A stretch of DNA of 64,000 nt from CAWAHD01 sp963781785. Its GTDB lineage: Bacteria > Planctomycetota > Planctomycetia > Isosphaerales > Isosphaeraceae. How positions within the stretch are numbered: the first letter of the stretch is position 1; every line of letters begins with the position of its first letter. The translations under genes were made by a program, and so were the position numbers. The notes beneath the pieces are model-generated. The model had not been told where the DNA came from and searched no databases. It worked only from the letters and a program-made list of their open reading frames with translations. The stretch spans positions 3,286,001 through 3,350,000 of the forward strand of contig CAWAHD010000002.1 in the NCBI GenBank assembly GCA_963781785.1, read 5' to 3'. Shown piece after piece: positions 38,302 through 46,523 of this stretch.

Positions 38302-39015
38302 ACGGCGTGGACGAGACTTCGGCGGCGCCGATCCTTGACCACAGCGTGACTCGTGCCAGGTACCAACCCGAAGCGTGAGCGAGGACGCTGGCGTGGCGCC
38401 GCAAGGAACTTTCGGCATCCCTCGCTGACGCTTCGGGTTAGTGGTGCCCTGACGCTTCGACCCGGTCGTATTCACCGAGGACGGAATCCCTCGCTGACGC
38501 TTTTTGATGTTGCGCTGTTTTGAAACTCGCCCCGAAGGGGCCTCAACATACCAGCCCAGGGCAACGCCCCGGGGACGTTCGCGTCATGCAGTAAGTTTCC
38601 TTGTTTTCGAGCCCTGTAAGGGCGAAACATGCCGAACTCCGAGAGCGCGGCCGCAACCGTGCCCACGCCTGTTTCGCCCCTACAGGGCGGCTTGGAACTA
38701 TCGGGACCCGCGTCCCCAGGGCGTTGCCCTGGGCTGATTTGTGGCTGCCCCATTCGGGGCGAAGGCACATGAGCGCAACATCAAAACTGACGCTTCGGGT
38801 TAGTGGTGCCCTGACGCCTTCCGGGCTCGCAGTCATCACGATCCGCACAACCGTTCGGGCGCCGCGGAATTCCCGCGCGATTCGCGCCGGATTTGCTCCG
38901 GGATTGCAACTGAGAATCAGGCGTCGCTGCCCAAGTGATTGATCAACTGCTCTTCACCCGCGAAAACGCGGCCAGATCCGCTCATTTTCGCGGTTCAACA
39001 CAAGAGGCAATACCA
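38302..39015. other. repeat-rich spacer before the AAA+ ATPase
   Basis: No gene is supported. It holds direct repeats ctgacgcttcgggttagtgg at 38425-38455 and 38787-38817, and the 286-bp inverted-repeat element at 38501-38786. The last 200 bases before 39015 show nothing further. Confidence 0.6.
38501..38786. mobile_element. 286-bp MITE-like element with 7-bp target duplication
   Basis: Terminal inverted repeats TTTTTGATGTTGCGCT (38501) and AGCGCAACATCAAAA (ending 38786) enclose further nested inverted repeats: gccctgtaagggcgaaac at 38611-38628 against 38671-38688, and a cagcccagggcaacgcc-type pair. CTGACGC directly flanks both ends (38494-38500 and 38787-38793). Removing the element and one CTGACGC restores the sequence found uninterrupted at 38418-38451, so an insertion event is visible. 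It encodes no transposase. Confidence 0.75.
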
Positions 39016-40557
39016 TTGTCAAACGTCATTGCGCTACAAATGAACGGAAGTCATCAATTTGCGAGTGAGCAGGAGAACGCCGAAAGTGAACCTGCCGGTG
39101 CGGGCGCCGACGCGGTTCTCCTCCGGCTGGCGTCCGAAGCCCATGTCTTCCGTTGCACGAGTGGCCGCTTGCACGCTCGTGTACCGGTCGAGCACCGCGA
39201 TGAAACCCTCGATCTCCGAGGCAGGGCGTTCCGCTCGTGGCTGGTTGACGGCCACTGGAAAGAAACGGGGGAGCTGCCATCCCAGTCGGCCGTGAGTCGC
39301 GTTATTTGTGCACTCGAGGCCCGGACACGATCGGGGACCAGCTTGCCGGCAGTGTGCGTGCGGGTGGGCGCTGACCGGGACGAGAACGAATCGAGCTATT
39401 ATCTCGATCTCGGTGACTCAAGCGGACGGGCGGTCAAGATCAGTGCAGCCGGATGGTCGATCGTCAACCGGCCACCCGTCTACTTCAAGCGGCCCGGGGG
39501 GATGTTACCCCTGCCCCTGCCGAGCCGCGACGGCTCGATCGACCTCTTGCGGCCTTTTGTCAACCTGAGCGATGAAGATTTTCGGCTTTTGACGGTCTGG
39601 ATGATTGCTGCCTTGCGGCCGGTTGGTCCGTACCCCGTTCTGGTCCTGCACGGCGAACAGGGGTCGGCCAAGAGCACCCTGACCCGGATCATCGCCCAGC
39701 TCATCGACCCCCAGGCGGCTCCACTCCTGGCCGAGCCCGAAAGCACGCGCGACCTGATGGTCTCTGCATTCAACGGCTGGCTGCTGGCATTTGATAACAT
39801 CAGTACATTGTCGAACCGTCTATCCGATGCGATCTGCCGGGTCGCCACGGGTGGGGGCTTCGCGTCGCGCAAGCTGAATGCGAATGACGAGCGTCATGTC
39901 ATTCACGCCGAGCGCCCGATTGTGTTGAACGGGATCGACGAATTCGCGCGCCGCAGCGATCTAGTCGACCGCATGCTGCCTTTCGACTTGCCGCCGATAG
40001 AGCCGAGCCAGCGCCAGCCGCAGGAGGAGTTCTGGGCCGCGTTTTCGGCCGTCTCTTCGCGCATCCTGGGAGGACTCTTGGACGCTCTCGTGGGGGGTCT
40101 CCGCGAGCTTTCGTCGGTCAAGCTGGCGGCTTTGCCGCGCATGGCCGACTTCGCGCGGTTCGGCGAAGCGGTCGGCCGCGCGCTGGGATGGCCGGCCGGG
40201 ACGTTCATCTCAGCCTACATCGGTAAGCGCCGCGAATCGGCCGCCACGGCTCTCCACGATTCACTCGTGGTGCACGCCTTGTTCGCGCTCGCTGCCCGGA
40301 CCGGAGCTTCCGAGTGGACGCACTCGCCGAGCGAGTTGCTCGAGCTGCTCGAACACGTGTCGGCTCCCAGAACAATTCGGTCGCCGCGCTGGCCGAAAAC
40401 CCCGTCGCTGCTCGGCAACGAGCTGCGCCGCATCGCTCCCCAACTCCGTACCTGGGGCGTAAACGTCACATTCGGAAAAGCCCGCACATCGCGGAAGATT
40501 ACCGTGTCGTTCGAGCTTCCGTCCGGTCCTGCCGATTACTCAGGCGCCACGCCGTAA
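39016..40557 (+). CDS. AAA+ ATPase, phage/plasmid primase-helicase-like
   Basis: About 513 residues. The start is uncertain: TTG 39016 has AGAGG eight bases upstream; GTG 38935 and ATG 39040 are alternatives in the same frame. The ATPase core has Walker A GEQGSAKSTLTR, Walker B-like WLLAFDNIS, a sensor region ERPIVLNGIDEF and an arginine-finger region RRSDLVDRMLPF. An N-terminal region of about 190 residues carries VKISAAGWSIV ahead of the core, as in uncharacterised mobile-element ATPases of the D5/primase-associated type. It lies alone inside the repeat-rich zone between operon unit B and the kinase locus, consistent with residue of an integrated element. No integrase or replication origin was found nearby. 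Confidence 0.75.
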   Translation: MSNVIALQMNGSHQFASEQENAESEPAGAGADAVLLRLASEAHVFRCTSGRLHARVPVEHRDETLDLRGRAFRSWLVDGHWKETGELPSQSAVSRVICALEARTRSGTSLPAVCVRVGADRDENESSYYLDLGDSSGRAVKISAAGWSIVNRPPVYFKRPGGMLPLPLPSRDGSIDLLRPFVNLSDEDFRLLTVWMIAALRPVGPYPVLVLHGEQGSAKSTLTRIIAQLIDPQAAPLLAEPESTRDLMVSAFNGWLLAFDNISTLSNRLSDAICRVATGGGFASRKLNANDERHVIHAERPIVLNGIDEFARRSDLVDRMLPFDLPPIEPSQRQPQEEFWAAFSAVSSRILGGLLDALVGGLRELSSVKLAALPRMADFARFGEAVGRALGWPAGTFISAYIGKRRESAATALHDSLVVHALFALAARTGASEWTHSPSELLELLEHVSAPRTIRSPRWPKTPSLLGNELRRIAPQLRTWGVNVTFGKARTSRKITVSFELPSGPADYSGATP

Positions 40558-40710
40558 GGTCATTTAAAATAGATGTTTACATCAGAAAATCGAGGTTCCG
40601 ATTATTCAGGCGCCACACGTAACTCCAAGGTGTAGAAGGCCGTGGCGCCGTGGCGCCCTTTTTGGGGTGTTCGTGCGTTGCGCCCGCTCCTGGATCGGTT
40701 GGAGCACCCT

Positions 40711-40800
40711 CCGGGCCAGGTACGTGAGACTTTTCAGCATACTCCGCGACGTGCTGCGGATCGCTCCCGCCGATGCGGTTCTGTGGCATCTTTTGATGAT
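40711..40800 (+). pseudogene. third remnant of the gene 5 3' end
   Basis: CCGGGCCAGGTACG at 40711, the gacgtgctgcggatcgc segment at about 40749 and the end tttgatgattt before the first hairpin repeat match the last 90 bases of genes 5A and 5B (compare 38097-38188). The open frame is destroyed. As in the intact units, the hairpin array follows directly. Confidence 0.65.
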
Positions 40801-40802
40801 TT

Positions 40803-40914
40803 GACGGGCAGGATGCCCGTCCCCCTCACACGTCGCGATCACCAGGTCATTTGACGGGCAGCATGCCCGTCCCCCTTGGGATCACCCGGTCATTTGACGG
40901 GCAGGATGTCCGTG
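40803..40914. repeat. three hairpin repeats with unequal spacers
   Basis: Copies at 40803, 40853 and 40896. The second reads GACGGGCAGCATGCCCGTC (loop change GGA to GCA), and the third has GTCCGTG at its end. Spacing is 50 and 43 bases, unlike the strict 36 of the other arrays. Confidence 0.8.
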
Positions 40915-41098
40915 AGGTGTTGAACACGTGGATCCTCGCAAGTGCCGCGCTCCCTCCGGTTTTGTGCGCCGTCTTTTCCCCCCCTTGCGAAGGGGGGGTT
41001 AGGGGGGGTGGTCGTGGCGCCGCCAGCCACAACGCCTGCACACGCTTTCGATTCTTCGATTCTCAAGCGCCCGGCCCCGACCTCTTGGCCCCAGCGCA

Positions 41099-42583
41099 CT
41101 AGGCGAAGCTAGCTGGTCGCGCGGGGTCCACCCCCCCTAACCCCCCCTTCGCAAGGGGGGGAAAGTTGTTCGCGTCGTTGTTCTGTTGCGCAACAAAAAC
41201 ACCCGTCTTGATGCCGTCCCGTCGGGACTCGTTACGCCTGATTCTCATCAGCCCCGGATGCCCGTCCCCCACGTCCGAGCTCTGGCCGGGCGGGTCCGAA
41301 AGCCCAACCGCGAGCTCATACCGGCAGATGACGGTGGCCGTCACGATCGCCGCGAGGACAAAGATCAGCGCCAGCCCGACGAAGCCCGCCGAGATCGCTA
41401 TGGCCCTACGGTTCCGGTAGTACCATCTCGAGGCACGCTCCGCGCGACCCGGCCGCTGCGCTCGGATCGGCCTTCCCGCCAGCCAGAGCTCCAGGTCCAG
41501 CGCGAGCGCCGCGGCGGAGTGGTATCGGAGGTATGGCTCTTTCTCCAGGCACTTCAGGCAGATCGCCTCGAGCTCGCGATCGACATCGGGATTATACTCA
41601 CGGACTGGCACCGGCTCACTCGCAGCGACCTGGTCGAGGAGCTCGTACACCGTGTCGGCCTGAAACGGCGGCCGGCCGGTGAGCAGCTTGTAGAGCACCG
41701 CCCCCAGGCCATAGATGTCGGCTGCCGTGGTTGTCTCGGACCGGCGCCCCATGACTTGCTCCGGAGCCATGTAGGCGGGCGTCCCGAGGATCAGACCGGT
41801 CTGCGTCAACCCGTTTTCGGTCTCGATGCACTTGGCCAGGCCGAAGTCGGTCAAATGGGGCTCGCCTCGAGCATCGAGCAGGATGTTCGAGGGTTTCAGG
41901 TCGCGGTGCAGAACTCCGTGGCGGTGCGCATACTGGACCGTCCGGGCAACCTTCGCCATCAGCTTCGCCGCCGCTCTGGGGTTCTTGGTCAACCGCGGCA
42001 CGTGCCGCTCCAGGTCCCCGCCGGTCATCAGCTTGAGAATGAGATAAGGGCAGCCGCCCTGCTGGCCGATCTCGTAGAGCGGCACGATGTTGGGGTGGTC
42101 CAGAGCCGCGACGACCTTGGCTTCGATGCGCATCCGGCGAACCAGGTCGTCCTTGGGCCGCACCACACCGGGATGGAGCGTCTTGAGCGCCACGATGCGG
42201 TTGAGCCGCTTGTGCCTGGCTTTGTACACGACGCCCATCCCGCCGGTGGCGATCTCGCTCAAGAGCTCGAATTCGCCGAAATTTCGCAGGGCCGGCAACT
42301 CGGCCGGCGATCCGGCTCGCTCTCGTGGAGGCCGCTTCCAGGAATCGGTGTCGATTCGCGGCCAGGCCAAGCCGGCCAGATGCTTGAGGCGGTCCTCGTT
42401 CGCGAAGAACGAGACCAGTCCATCGGTCAGATCCCAATGGCGGTCGAGAAACTTGGCGCGGTCCGGCGCCCGGCCAGCCTGGACGGCCTGAAGATACTCG
42501 GCAATGACTACGTTCAACCGTCGCTCGCGCCGGAATGAGCGAGCACTCATTCTGGTGACGGGCCGCGTGGCGATTGCACACAT
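41099..42583 (-). CDS. membrane serine/threonine protein kinase (Hanks type)
   Basis: 494 residues. ATG 42583 has GAGGAAG upstream. The kinase domain (about residues 105-370) has the glycine loop EIATGGMGVVYKA, the ATP lysine in VALKTL, catalytic HRDLKPSNILLD, DFGLAK, GTPAYMAPEQ and DIYGLGAVLYKLLTGRPPF. It is followed by a single transmembrane helix (IAISAGFVGLALIFVLAAIV). After CRYELAVG the reading frame runs through hairpin-repeat sequence (VGDGHPG) and then a PPLAKGGLGG element, so the last 60 residues are repeat-derived and the natural end is uncertain. It lies 24 bases downstream of an ECF sigma factor, a pairing common in planctomycetes. It probably phosphorylates an unknown partner at the membrane. 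Confidence 0.92.
   Translation of the reverse strand: MCAIATRPVTRMSARSFRRERRLNVVIAEYLQAVQAGRAPDRAKFLDRHWDLTDGLVSFFANEDRLKHLAGLAWPRIDTDSWKRPPRERAGSPAELPALRNFGEFELLSEIATGGMGVVYKARHKRLNRIVALKTLHPGVVRPKDDLVRRMRIEAKVVAALDHPNIVPLYEIGQQGGCPYLILKLMTGGDLERHVPRLTKNPRAAAKLMAKVARTVQYAHRHGVLHRDLKPSNILLDARGEPHLTDFGLAKCIETENGLTQTGLILGTPAYMAPEQVMGRRSETTTAADIYGLGAVLYKLLTGRPPFQADTVYELLDQVAASEPVPVREYNPDVDRELEAICLKCLEKEPYLRYHSAAALALDLELWLAGRPIRAQRPGRAERASRWYYRNRRAIAISAGFVGLALIFVLAAIVTATVICRYELAVGLSDPPGQSSDVGDGHPGLMRIRRNESRRDGIKTGVFVAQQNNDANNFPPLAKGGLGGVDPARPASFA
41131..41163. repeat. CCCCCCTTCGCAAGGGGGG hairpin element inside the kinase 3' end
   Basis: A G/C hairpin of the widespread PPLAKGG-encoding type. Related copies are at about 26014-26036 and 40978-41012. 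It is read as FPPLAKGGLGG at the kinase C-terminus. Confidence 0.7.
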
Positions 42584-42607
42584 CGGATGCTTCCTCGGGT
42601 TACTGAG

Positions 42608-43174
42608 TCAGCTCGGGGTGTCGAGTACAAGGCGGAGGTGTTTCAAACCGCGCTTCAGGAGTCCGGCCACGGCGTCCGTGGTTCGATCGAGGCGTCCGGC
42701 GATCTCGGCCAGGCTGCAGCCTTGCCAGTAGTGCAGCACCAGCGCCTCCCGCTGGAACTCGGGGAGCCGCGCCAGGGCATTGGCCAGGAGGACCGCCTGC
42801 TCGTGCCGCACGGCATGCTCGCTCGGGGTCGATTGGTCGGCGGCCAGCCATGCCCCCAGCCGGACCGACGAGGCCTCCATCTCGGCCTCGAGCGACCGCT
42901 CGCGGGCGATGTCCCGCTTTTGCCGCCCTTGCGCCCGGATTGCATCGGCCACGTTCCGGGCCAGGATCGCCCGCAGCCACGCTCCCTGGGCCGCGTCCGT
43001 ACAGCCCCGAAACTGGTCTCGCTTCTGGTAAGCCTCCAAGAGCGTCTGCTGCACCAGGTCCGAGGGATCCAGCCAGGCACCCCAGCCACGACCCAGTTGC
43101 ACGCGCGTCAGGAGTCGCAGATAGTCGCGAAAGCGATCGAGACGCGGCGCGTCGGGAAAATCACGTGGTTCCAT
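42608..43174 (-). CDS. ECF-type RNA polymerase sigma factor (planctomycete Sig-70 subgroup)
   Basis: About 188 residues from ATG 43174 (an in-frame GTG at 43183 is possible). Region 2 has FRDYLRLLTRVQLG and LDPSDLVQQTLLEAYQKRDQFRG, followed by AWLRAILARNVADAIR. Region 4 has LARLPEFQREALVLHYWQG and the helix-turn-helix SLAEIAGRLDRTTDAVAGLLKRGLKHLR. The DLVQQTLLEA signature is typical of the planctomycete ECF subgroup encoded beside serine/threonine kinases. Its immediate partner is the kinase 24 bases downstream; the two are likely co-transcribed. No anti-sigma gene is present, so control by the kinase is plausible (inference). Confidence 0.92.
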   Translation of the reverse strand: MEPRDFPDAPRLDRFRDYLRLLTRVQLGRGWGAWLDPSDLVQQTLLEAYQKRDQFRGCTDAAQGAWLRAILARNVADAIRAQGRQKRDIARERSLEAEMEASSVRLGAWLAADQSTPSEHAVRHEQAVLLANALARLPEFQREALVLHYWQGCSLAEIAGRLDRTTDAVAGLLKRGLKHLRLVLDTPS

Positions 43175-43509
43175 CGGTGACACCAGCCATCATGATGCGA
43201 TGTGGTCAGCGCGGATCACATAATCCCGGGATTCGATCCCACGATCATCGCCTCGAGCGACGGCTGGCTCAAGACCCTGATCGCGCCCAACGGCATTTCG
43301 TTGACTTTGGCGCTCCCGCGACCGGCTCGTCCATGATTCATTCTTTGCAAACTGCCCCGGCCCAGCTTGCGATTTTGACCGCACGGGGCTAGATTGATTA
43401 GATTGAGAGATGAGGCGGGCCGCAATCCCGATCGCGGAACGACCCACTCATCATGCGGCAAAGGAGCCCGGCTCAATCCGTTCTTCGACCGTCGGGATTA
43501 GCGACCAGC
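43175..43509. other. divergent intergenic region
   Basis: About 335 bases between the sigma factor (minus) and a secreted protein gene (plus). No gene, tRNA or clear promoter was seen. A minus-strand open frame here (43190-43447) lacks protein-like features. Confidence 0.4.
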
Positions 43510-43950
43510 ATGACTTTTTTGTTCCGTTGGCGATGGGTCGGTCCAATCGCAGCATGGCTGGTGCTGGCGATGTACTGTACGATCATGCCCGCGGAGGCCC
43601 GCGCCGGCTGCAACCACCCCTGGGTGAAAGTCGGCGGCTCGCGAGCCGATCTGTTCGCTCTCGCGGTGGTCAATCCCAGCGGCGGCCCACAGGTTTCGCA
43701 GCCAGGATCGGTTCCGCGGGAGAATCCACCCAGCCCCTGCCAGGGTGGTGCGTGCTCCCGGCGGCCTGACCAGCCGGTGAGCTGGCCCCCCTCGGTCTCG
43801 AGCCACGGAGAGCTCTGGGGCGACCTGCCGGCCGGGCTCCCTTTTCTGGTCCCAGCGGTCCACCACTTCTCGCCCGAGCGCGGCCTGCTTGCCACCTTTC
43901 TGTCCCGGTCGCTTCTCGAACGGCCCCCGCGAACCGCGCTGCCGCGCTGA
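43510..43950 (+). CDS. small secreted protein, unknown function
   Basis: 146 residues from ATG 43510. A signal peptide (FLFRWRWVGPIAAWLVLAMYCTIMPAEARA) is followed by CNHPWVKVGGSRADLF, a Pro/Ser-rich middle with CQGGAC, and a C-terminal part with LLATFLSRSLLERPPR. Short planctomycete exported proteins with the same opening after the signal (a Cys followed by H and V-rich turn) are known but uncharacterised. Three Cys in the mature part could form a disulfide. The longer open frame upstream lacks a start with ribosome site. Role unknown. Confidence 0.65.
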   Translation: MTFLFRWRWVGPIAAWLVLAMYCTIMPAEARAGCNHPWVKVGGSRADLFALAVVNPSGGPQVSQPGSVPRENPPSPCQGGACSRRPDQPVSWPPSVSSHGELWGDLPAGLPFLVPAVHHFSPERGLLATFLSRSLLERPPRTALPR

Positions 43951-44414
43951 TCGCTTTTTCTCGTCTTTCAGCGGCACCGGCTCGAGCGCGCGGCGCTCGG
44001 CGCATGACAGCCGGAAGCCGGTGCCCGGCCTGGGGCAACGGATCCGTGCCCAAGCGCGATCCGAGAGCGTGCTTGGAAATGGGTCTTAGCCGCGAATAGG
44101 GCGGCATCGTAAAGCCCAGGGCGTCAGCCCTGGGAGGCAAACAGCGACCAGGATGGATACCAAACGAGGCCTCGGCAACGCGGCCAAACCCGAGACAAAA
44201 TCTCAGGTTTGGCCGCGTTGCCGAGGCTCAGGAAAAGTTGATCTCCGCGGTTGCTAGCGACCCAGGGCTGACGCCCTGGGCTTTACGATGCCGCCCCTTG
44301 CGGGGCTTACCAGGATGCCGCCCGTTACGGGAGTTTCCGAGCAACCTCCGAGATCCGATCCTTTCATCCATTCGCTTCATCCTGTCATTCTTCGCCTTCG
44401 TGCAAGGGGAACCC
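43951..44414. other. intergenic region with nested palindrome
   Basis: No gene is supported. It holds the 198-bp inverted-repeat element (44099-44296) and GCCGCCCcttgcggggc-type fragments after it. The prepilin-like gene follows at 44415. Confidence 0.6.
44099..44296. mobile_element. 198-bp nested inverted-repeat (MITE-like) element
   Basis: Perfect 36-bp terminal inverted repeats: the left arm starts GGGCGGCATCGTAAAG (44099-44134) and the right arm occupies 44261-44296. Inside lies a second perfect 21-bp inverted repeat, CCTCGGCAACGCGGCCAA... at 44170-44190 against 44206-44226, around a short loop. Each outer arm itself contains the palindrome cccagggcgtcagccctggg. No protein is encoded. 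Confidence 0.8.
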
Positions 44415-45401
44415 ATGAGCAAGAATCGTCGCGGCTTCACGTTGATCGAATTGCTCGTCGTGATTGCCATCATTGCCGTTCTGATCTCTCTTCTGCTCCC
44501 TGCGGTCCAGGCGGCCCGCGAAGCGGCCCGGCGGGCGCAGTGCGCTAACAACGTCAAGCAGATTGGCCTGGCCTGCCACAACTACCTGAGCAGCTTCCAG
44601 GTCCTGCCGTTTGGCAAGGGCCCGAGCTACAACCTCCTTGTTCCCGGCACGCAGTACTACGCGCGCTGGTCCACGCACAGTCAGCTCTTGATGTTCATCG
44701 AGCAAGGAAACCTCTTCAACAGCATCAACTTCCACCTCGCCCCCTCAACGCCCGGCATGGCCGGCGACGTCCCGTTCATGCCGCCCTACGTGCAACCGGA
44801 AAACCTGACCTCATCGCTGACCCAGGTGAACGTCTTCCTCTGCCCCACGGACGGCACCCCGCCGACTAGTGGCTGGCCCGGAGCCAATAACTACGTGGGC
44901 AACATGCAGACCTGGGCCTGCGACCTGGGCGATAACAATCCCTCCACGGTCGCGCCGGGTGAGACGCCCCACGGGATTTTCTATTACTGGAGCTCGGTCG
45001 GTCTTGCCAAGGTCACGGATGGCACGAGCAACACGGTTTTCTTCAGCGAAAAGCTGCGCGGCAGCGGCATCCGCGACGGCGATGCCCGATCCGATTCGTT
45101 GATCATGGCGTCGCCGACCACCCTGAATACGACCTACACCACCTGCACGAGCACGCCGCTGACCGCGCTTCGGCTGACTCATGCCCAGGGGGCGAGCTGG
45201 GTGATGGGGGAAATGTGCTGCACGCAGTACAACCATGTTTCCACGCCCAACACCAAGACGTGCGCCGGGCTGGGTTTTGCCAACAACGACATGGTCAACA
45301 TGCCGATGCAGGTGCCCCCCTCGAGCAACCACCCGGGGGGCGTGAACACCCTGTTCGGCGACGGCAGCGTCAAGTTCATCAAGAATAGTGTTCGCTATTG
45401 A
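44415..45401 (+). CDS. DUF1559 prepilin-like protein (H-X9-DG)
   Basis: 328 residues. ATG 44415 gives the class III signal RRGFTLIELLVVIAIIAVL, a prepilin N-terminal cleavage/methylation motif, followed by ISLLLPAVQAAREAARRAQC. The DUF1559 (SBP_bac_10) domain ends with the hallmark NHPGGVNTLFGDGSVKFI. Such proteins are numerous in planctomycetes and thought to be secreted pseudopilin-like envelope components. The gene is followed by two paralogous lipoprotein genes, a frequent arrangement for this family. Frame intact. Confidence 0.95.
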   Translation: MSKNRRGFTLIELLVVIAIIAVLISLLLPAVQAAREAARRAQCANNVKQIGLACHNYLSSFQVLPFGKGPSYNLLVPGTQYYARWSTHSQLLMFIEQGNLFNSINFHLAPSTPGMAGDVPFMPPYVQPENLTSSLTQVNVFLCPTDGTPPTSGWPGANNYVGNMQTWACDLGDNNPSTVAPGETPHGIFYYWSSVGLAKVTDGTSNTVFFSEKLRGSGIRDGDARSDSLIMASPTTLNTTYTTCTSTPLTALRLTHAQGASWVMGEMCCTQYNHVSTPNTKTCAGLGFANNDMVNMPMQVPPSSNHPGGVNTLFGDGSVKFIKNSVRY

Positions 45402-45459
45402 CCTGGCGGGCCCTGGGCACCCGGGACGGCGGCGAGACCATTTCCGCGGACGCATACTG

Positions 45460-45994
45460 ATGAGGTGCCTTACAATGCTTCGACCATGGAACACGACATC
45501 GCTTGCAATTCTCATTGGCCCGGCCCTCTTCGTCTTCATTGGAGGAGGATGTGGCAGCAGCCCCAGTGATGGGCTACCCCCGGTCGACGTGGGGCGACGA
45601 TCGCTCGAAGCGGCGCTCACCGCCTGGCGCGACGGCGGGAAACCCGGGCCAGTGGCCCAAACACAGCCCCCGGTCGAGGTCCACGACACCCCGTGGGGCC
45701 AGGGCGACGCGGCTGTCGTCGTACGAGATCCTCGGCGAAGACAAGAGCGCCTCGGAGATGCGGTTCTCCGTCCGCCTTTCCTTTGCAAAGCCTGAGCGCG
45801 TCGAGGAAGTGCAGTACTACGTGCTCGGCCGCGACCCCGTGATGGTCTTTCGCGACGAAGATTACATGCGAAATATCAACATGGTGAACGGCCCGCCGCT
45901 GACCAAGCCCGCAAGCTCGGGCGCAGGCAGCGGAGGTAAGACTCAGGATGGATGCGCCCTCGGAACAGAATCGGCCCAGACGGTGTGGATTTGA
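45460..45994 (+). CDS. small lipoprotein, paralogue 1, frameshifted
   Basis: ATG 45460 (or 45475) gives a lipoprotein signal ending FVFIGGGC. The mature part begins GSSPSDGLPPVDVGRRSLEAALTAWRDG. The frame changes near 45700; the conserved remainder SSYEILGEDKSASEMRFSV, then RLSFAKPERVEEVQYYVLG and RDPVMVFRDEDYM, reads in the next frame to 45994. The core is clearly paralogous to the following gene (compare REFAILGESEVDNCRRFVV, RLSLAEPDESMLAAYFVFG). It lies downstream of a DUF1559 gene. Function unknown; outer-membrane attachment is likely. Confidence 0.75.
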
Positions 45995-46021
45995 GGTCCC
46001 GGATTGTTGAGGGGGCGACCG

Positions 46022-46516
46022 GTGAGCCGACGCTCATTGACGATCCGCAAGCGAGGCGTGCTCATCGGTGCCTGCGCACTGCTCGTCTGTTCGTCATGCG
46101 GCAAAGCGCCGCGTCAGGAACCGCCGAGTCTTTTGCCTGACCTGACAGTTGCCCGCCAAGCCGTCGAGAGCGCTCTCGACGAGTGGCGCGCCTCTCCTCA
46201 GGCCGATACCACATCGGCGACGCGTCGATCGCTGATTTTCGTGGATCAACAGCGGCAGCCGGGCCAGCGGTTGCGTGAGTTTGCCATCCTGGGCGAGTCG
46301 GAAGTCGATAATTGCCGCCGCTTCGTGGTGAGGCTCTCGCTCGCGGAACCCGACGAATCGATGCTCGCCGCTTATTTCGTTTTCGGCAAGGACCCGATCT
46401 GGGTGTACCGTGCCGAGGATTTCGACATGACGATGCAGATGGATACGATGCCCGATGAACCACCGCGGCCCGCCGGCGAGTCCAGGTCGGCATCGGGGCC
46501 GCGATCGGTGAGGTGA
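46022..46516 (+). CDS. small lipoprotein, paralogue 2
   Basis: 164 residues from GTG 46022. The basic start SRRSLTIRKRGVLIGACALL is followed by a lipobox VCSSC. The mature region includes PDLTVARQAVESALDEWRAS, REFAILGESEVDNCRRFVV, RLSLAEP and FGKDPIWVYRAEDFD. It shares the AVESALDEWR...LGESEVDNCRRF plan with the gene just upstream. It is followed eight bases later by the metal-efflux adaptor gene, though a functional tie is not evident. Confidence 0.8.
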   Translation: MSRRSLTIRKRGVLIGACALLVCSSCGKAPRQEPPSLLPDLTVARQAVESALDEWRASPQADTTSATRRSLIFVDQQRQPGQRLREFAILGESEVDNCRRFVVRLSLAEPDESMLAAYFVFGKDPIWVYRAEDFDMTMQMDTMPDEPPRPAGESRSASGPRSVR

Positions 46517-46523
46517 AGACTTC

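Larger units (their letters stand above)
40558..41098. other. repeat-rich intergenic region
   Basis: No gene is supported. It contains a remnant of the gene 5 3' end (40711-40800), three hairpin repeats (40803-40914) and a CCCCTTGCGAAGGGG hairpin element (about 40978-41012). Confidence 0.6.

Noticed and set aside
41099..41280. PPLAKGGLGG tail as a kinase functional domain
   Set aside because: It is the translation of a dispersed G/C hairpin element found twice more in the window in non-coding DNA.
43190..43447. 85-residue minus-strand gene upstream of the sigma factor
   Set aside because: Low-complexity Ser/Arg/Gln composition, no ribosome site, no family resemblance.
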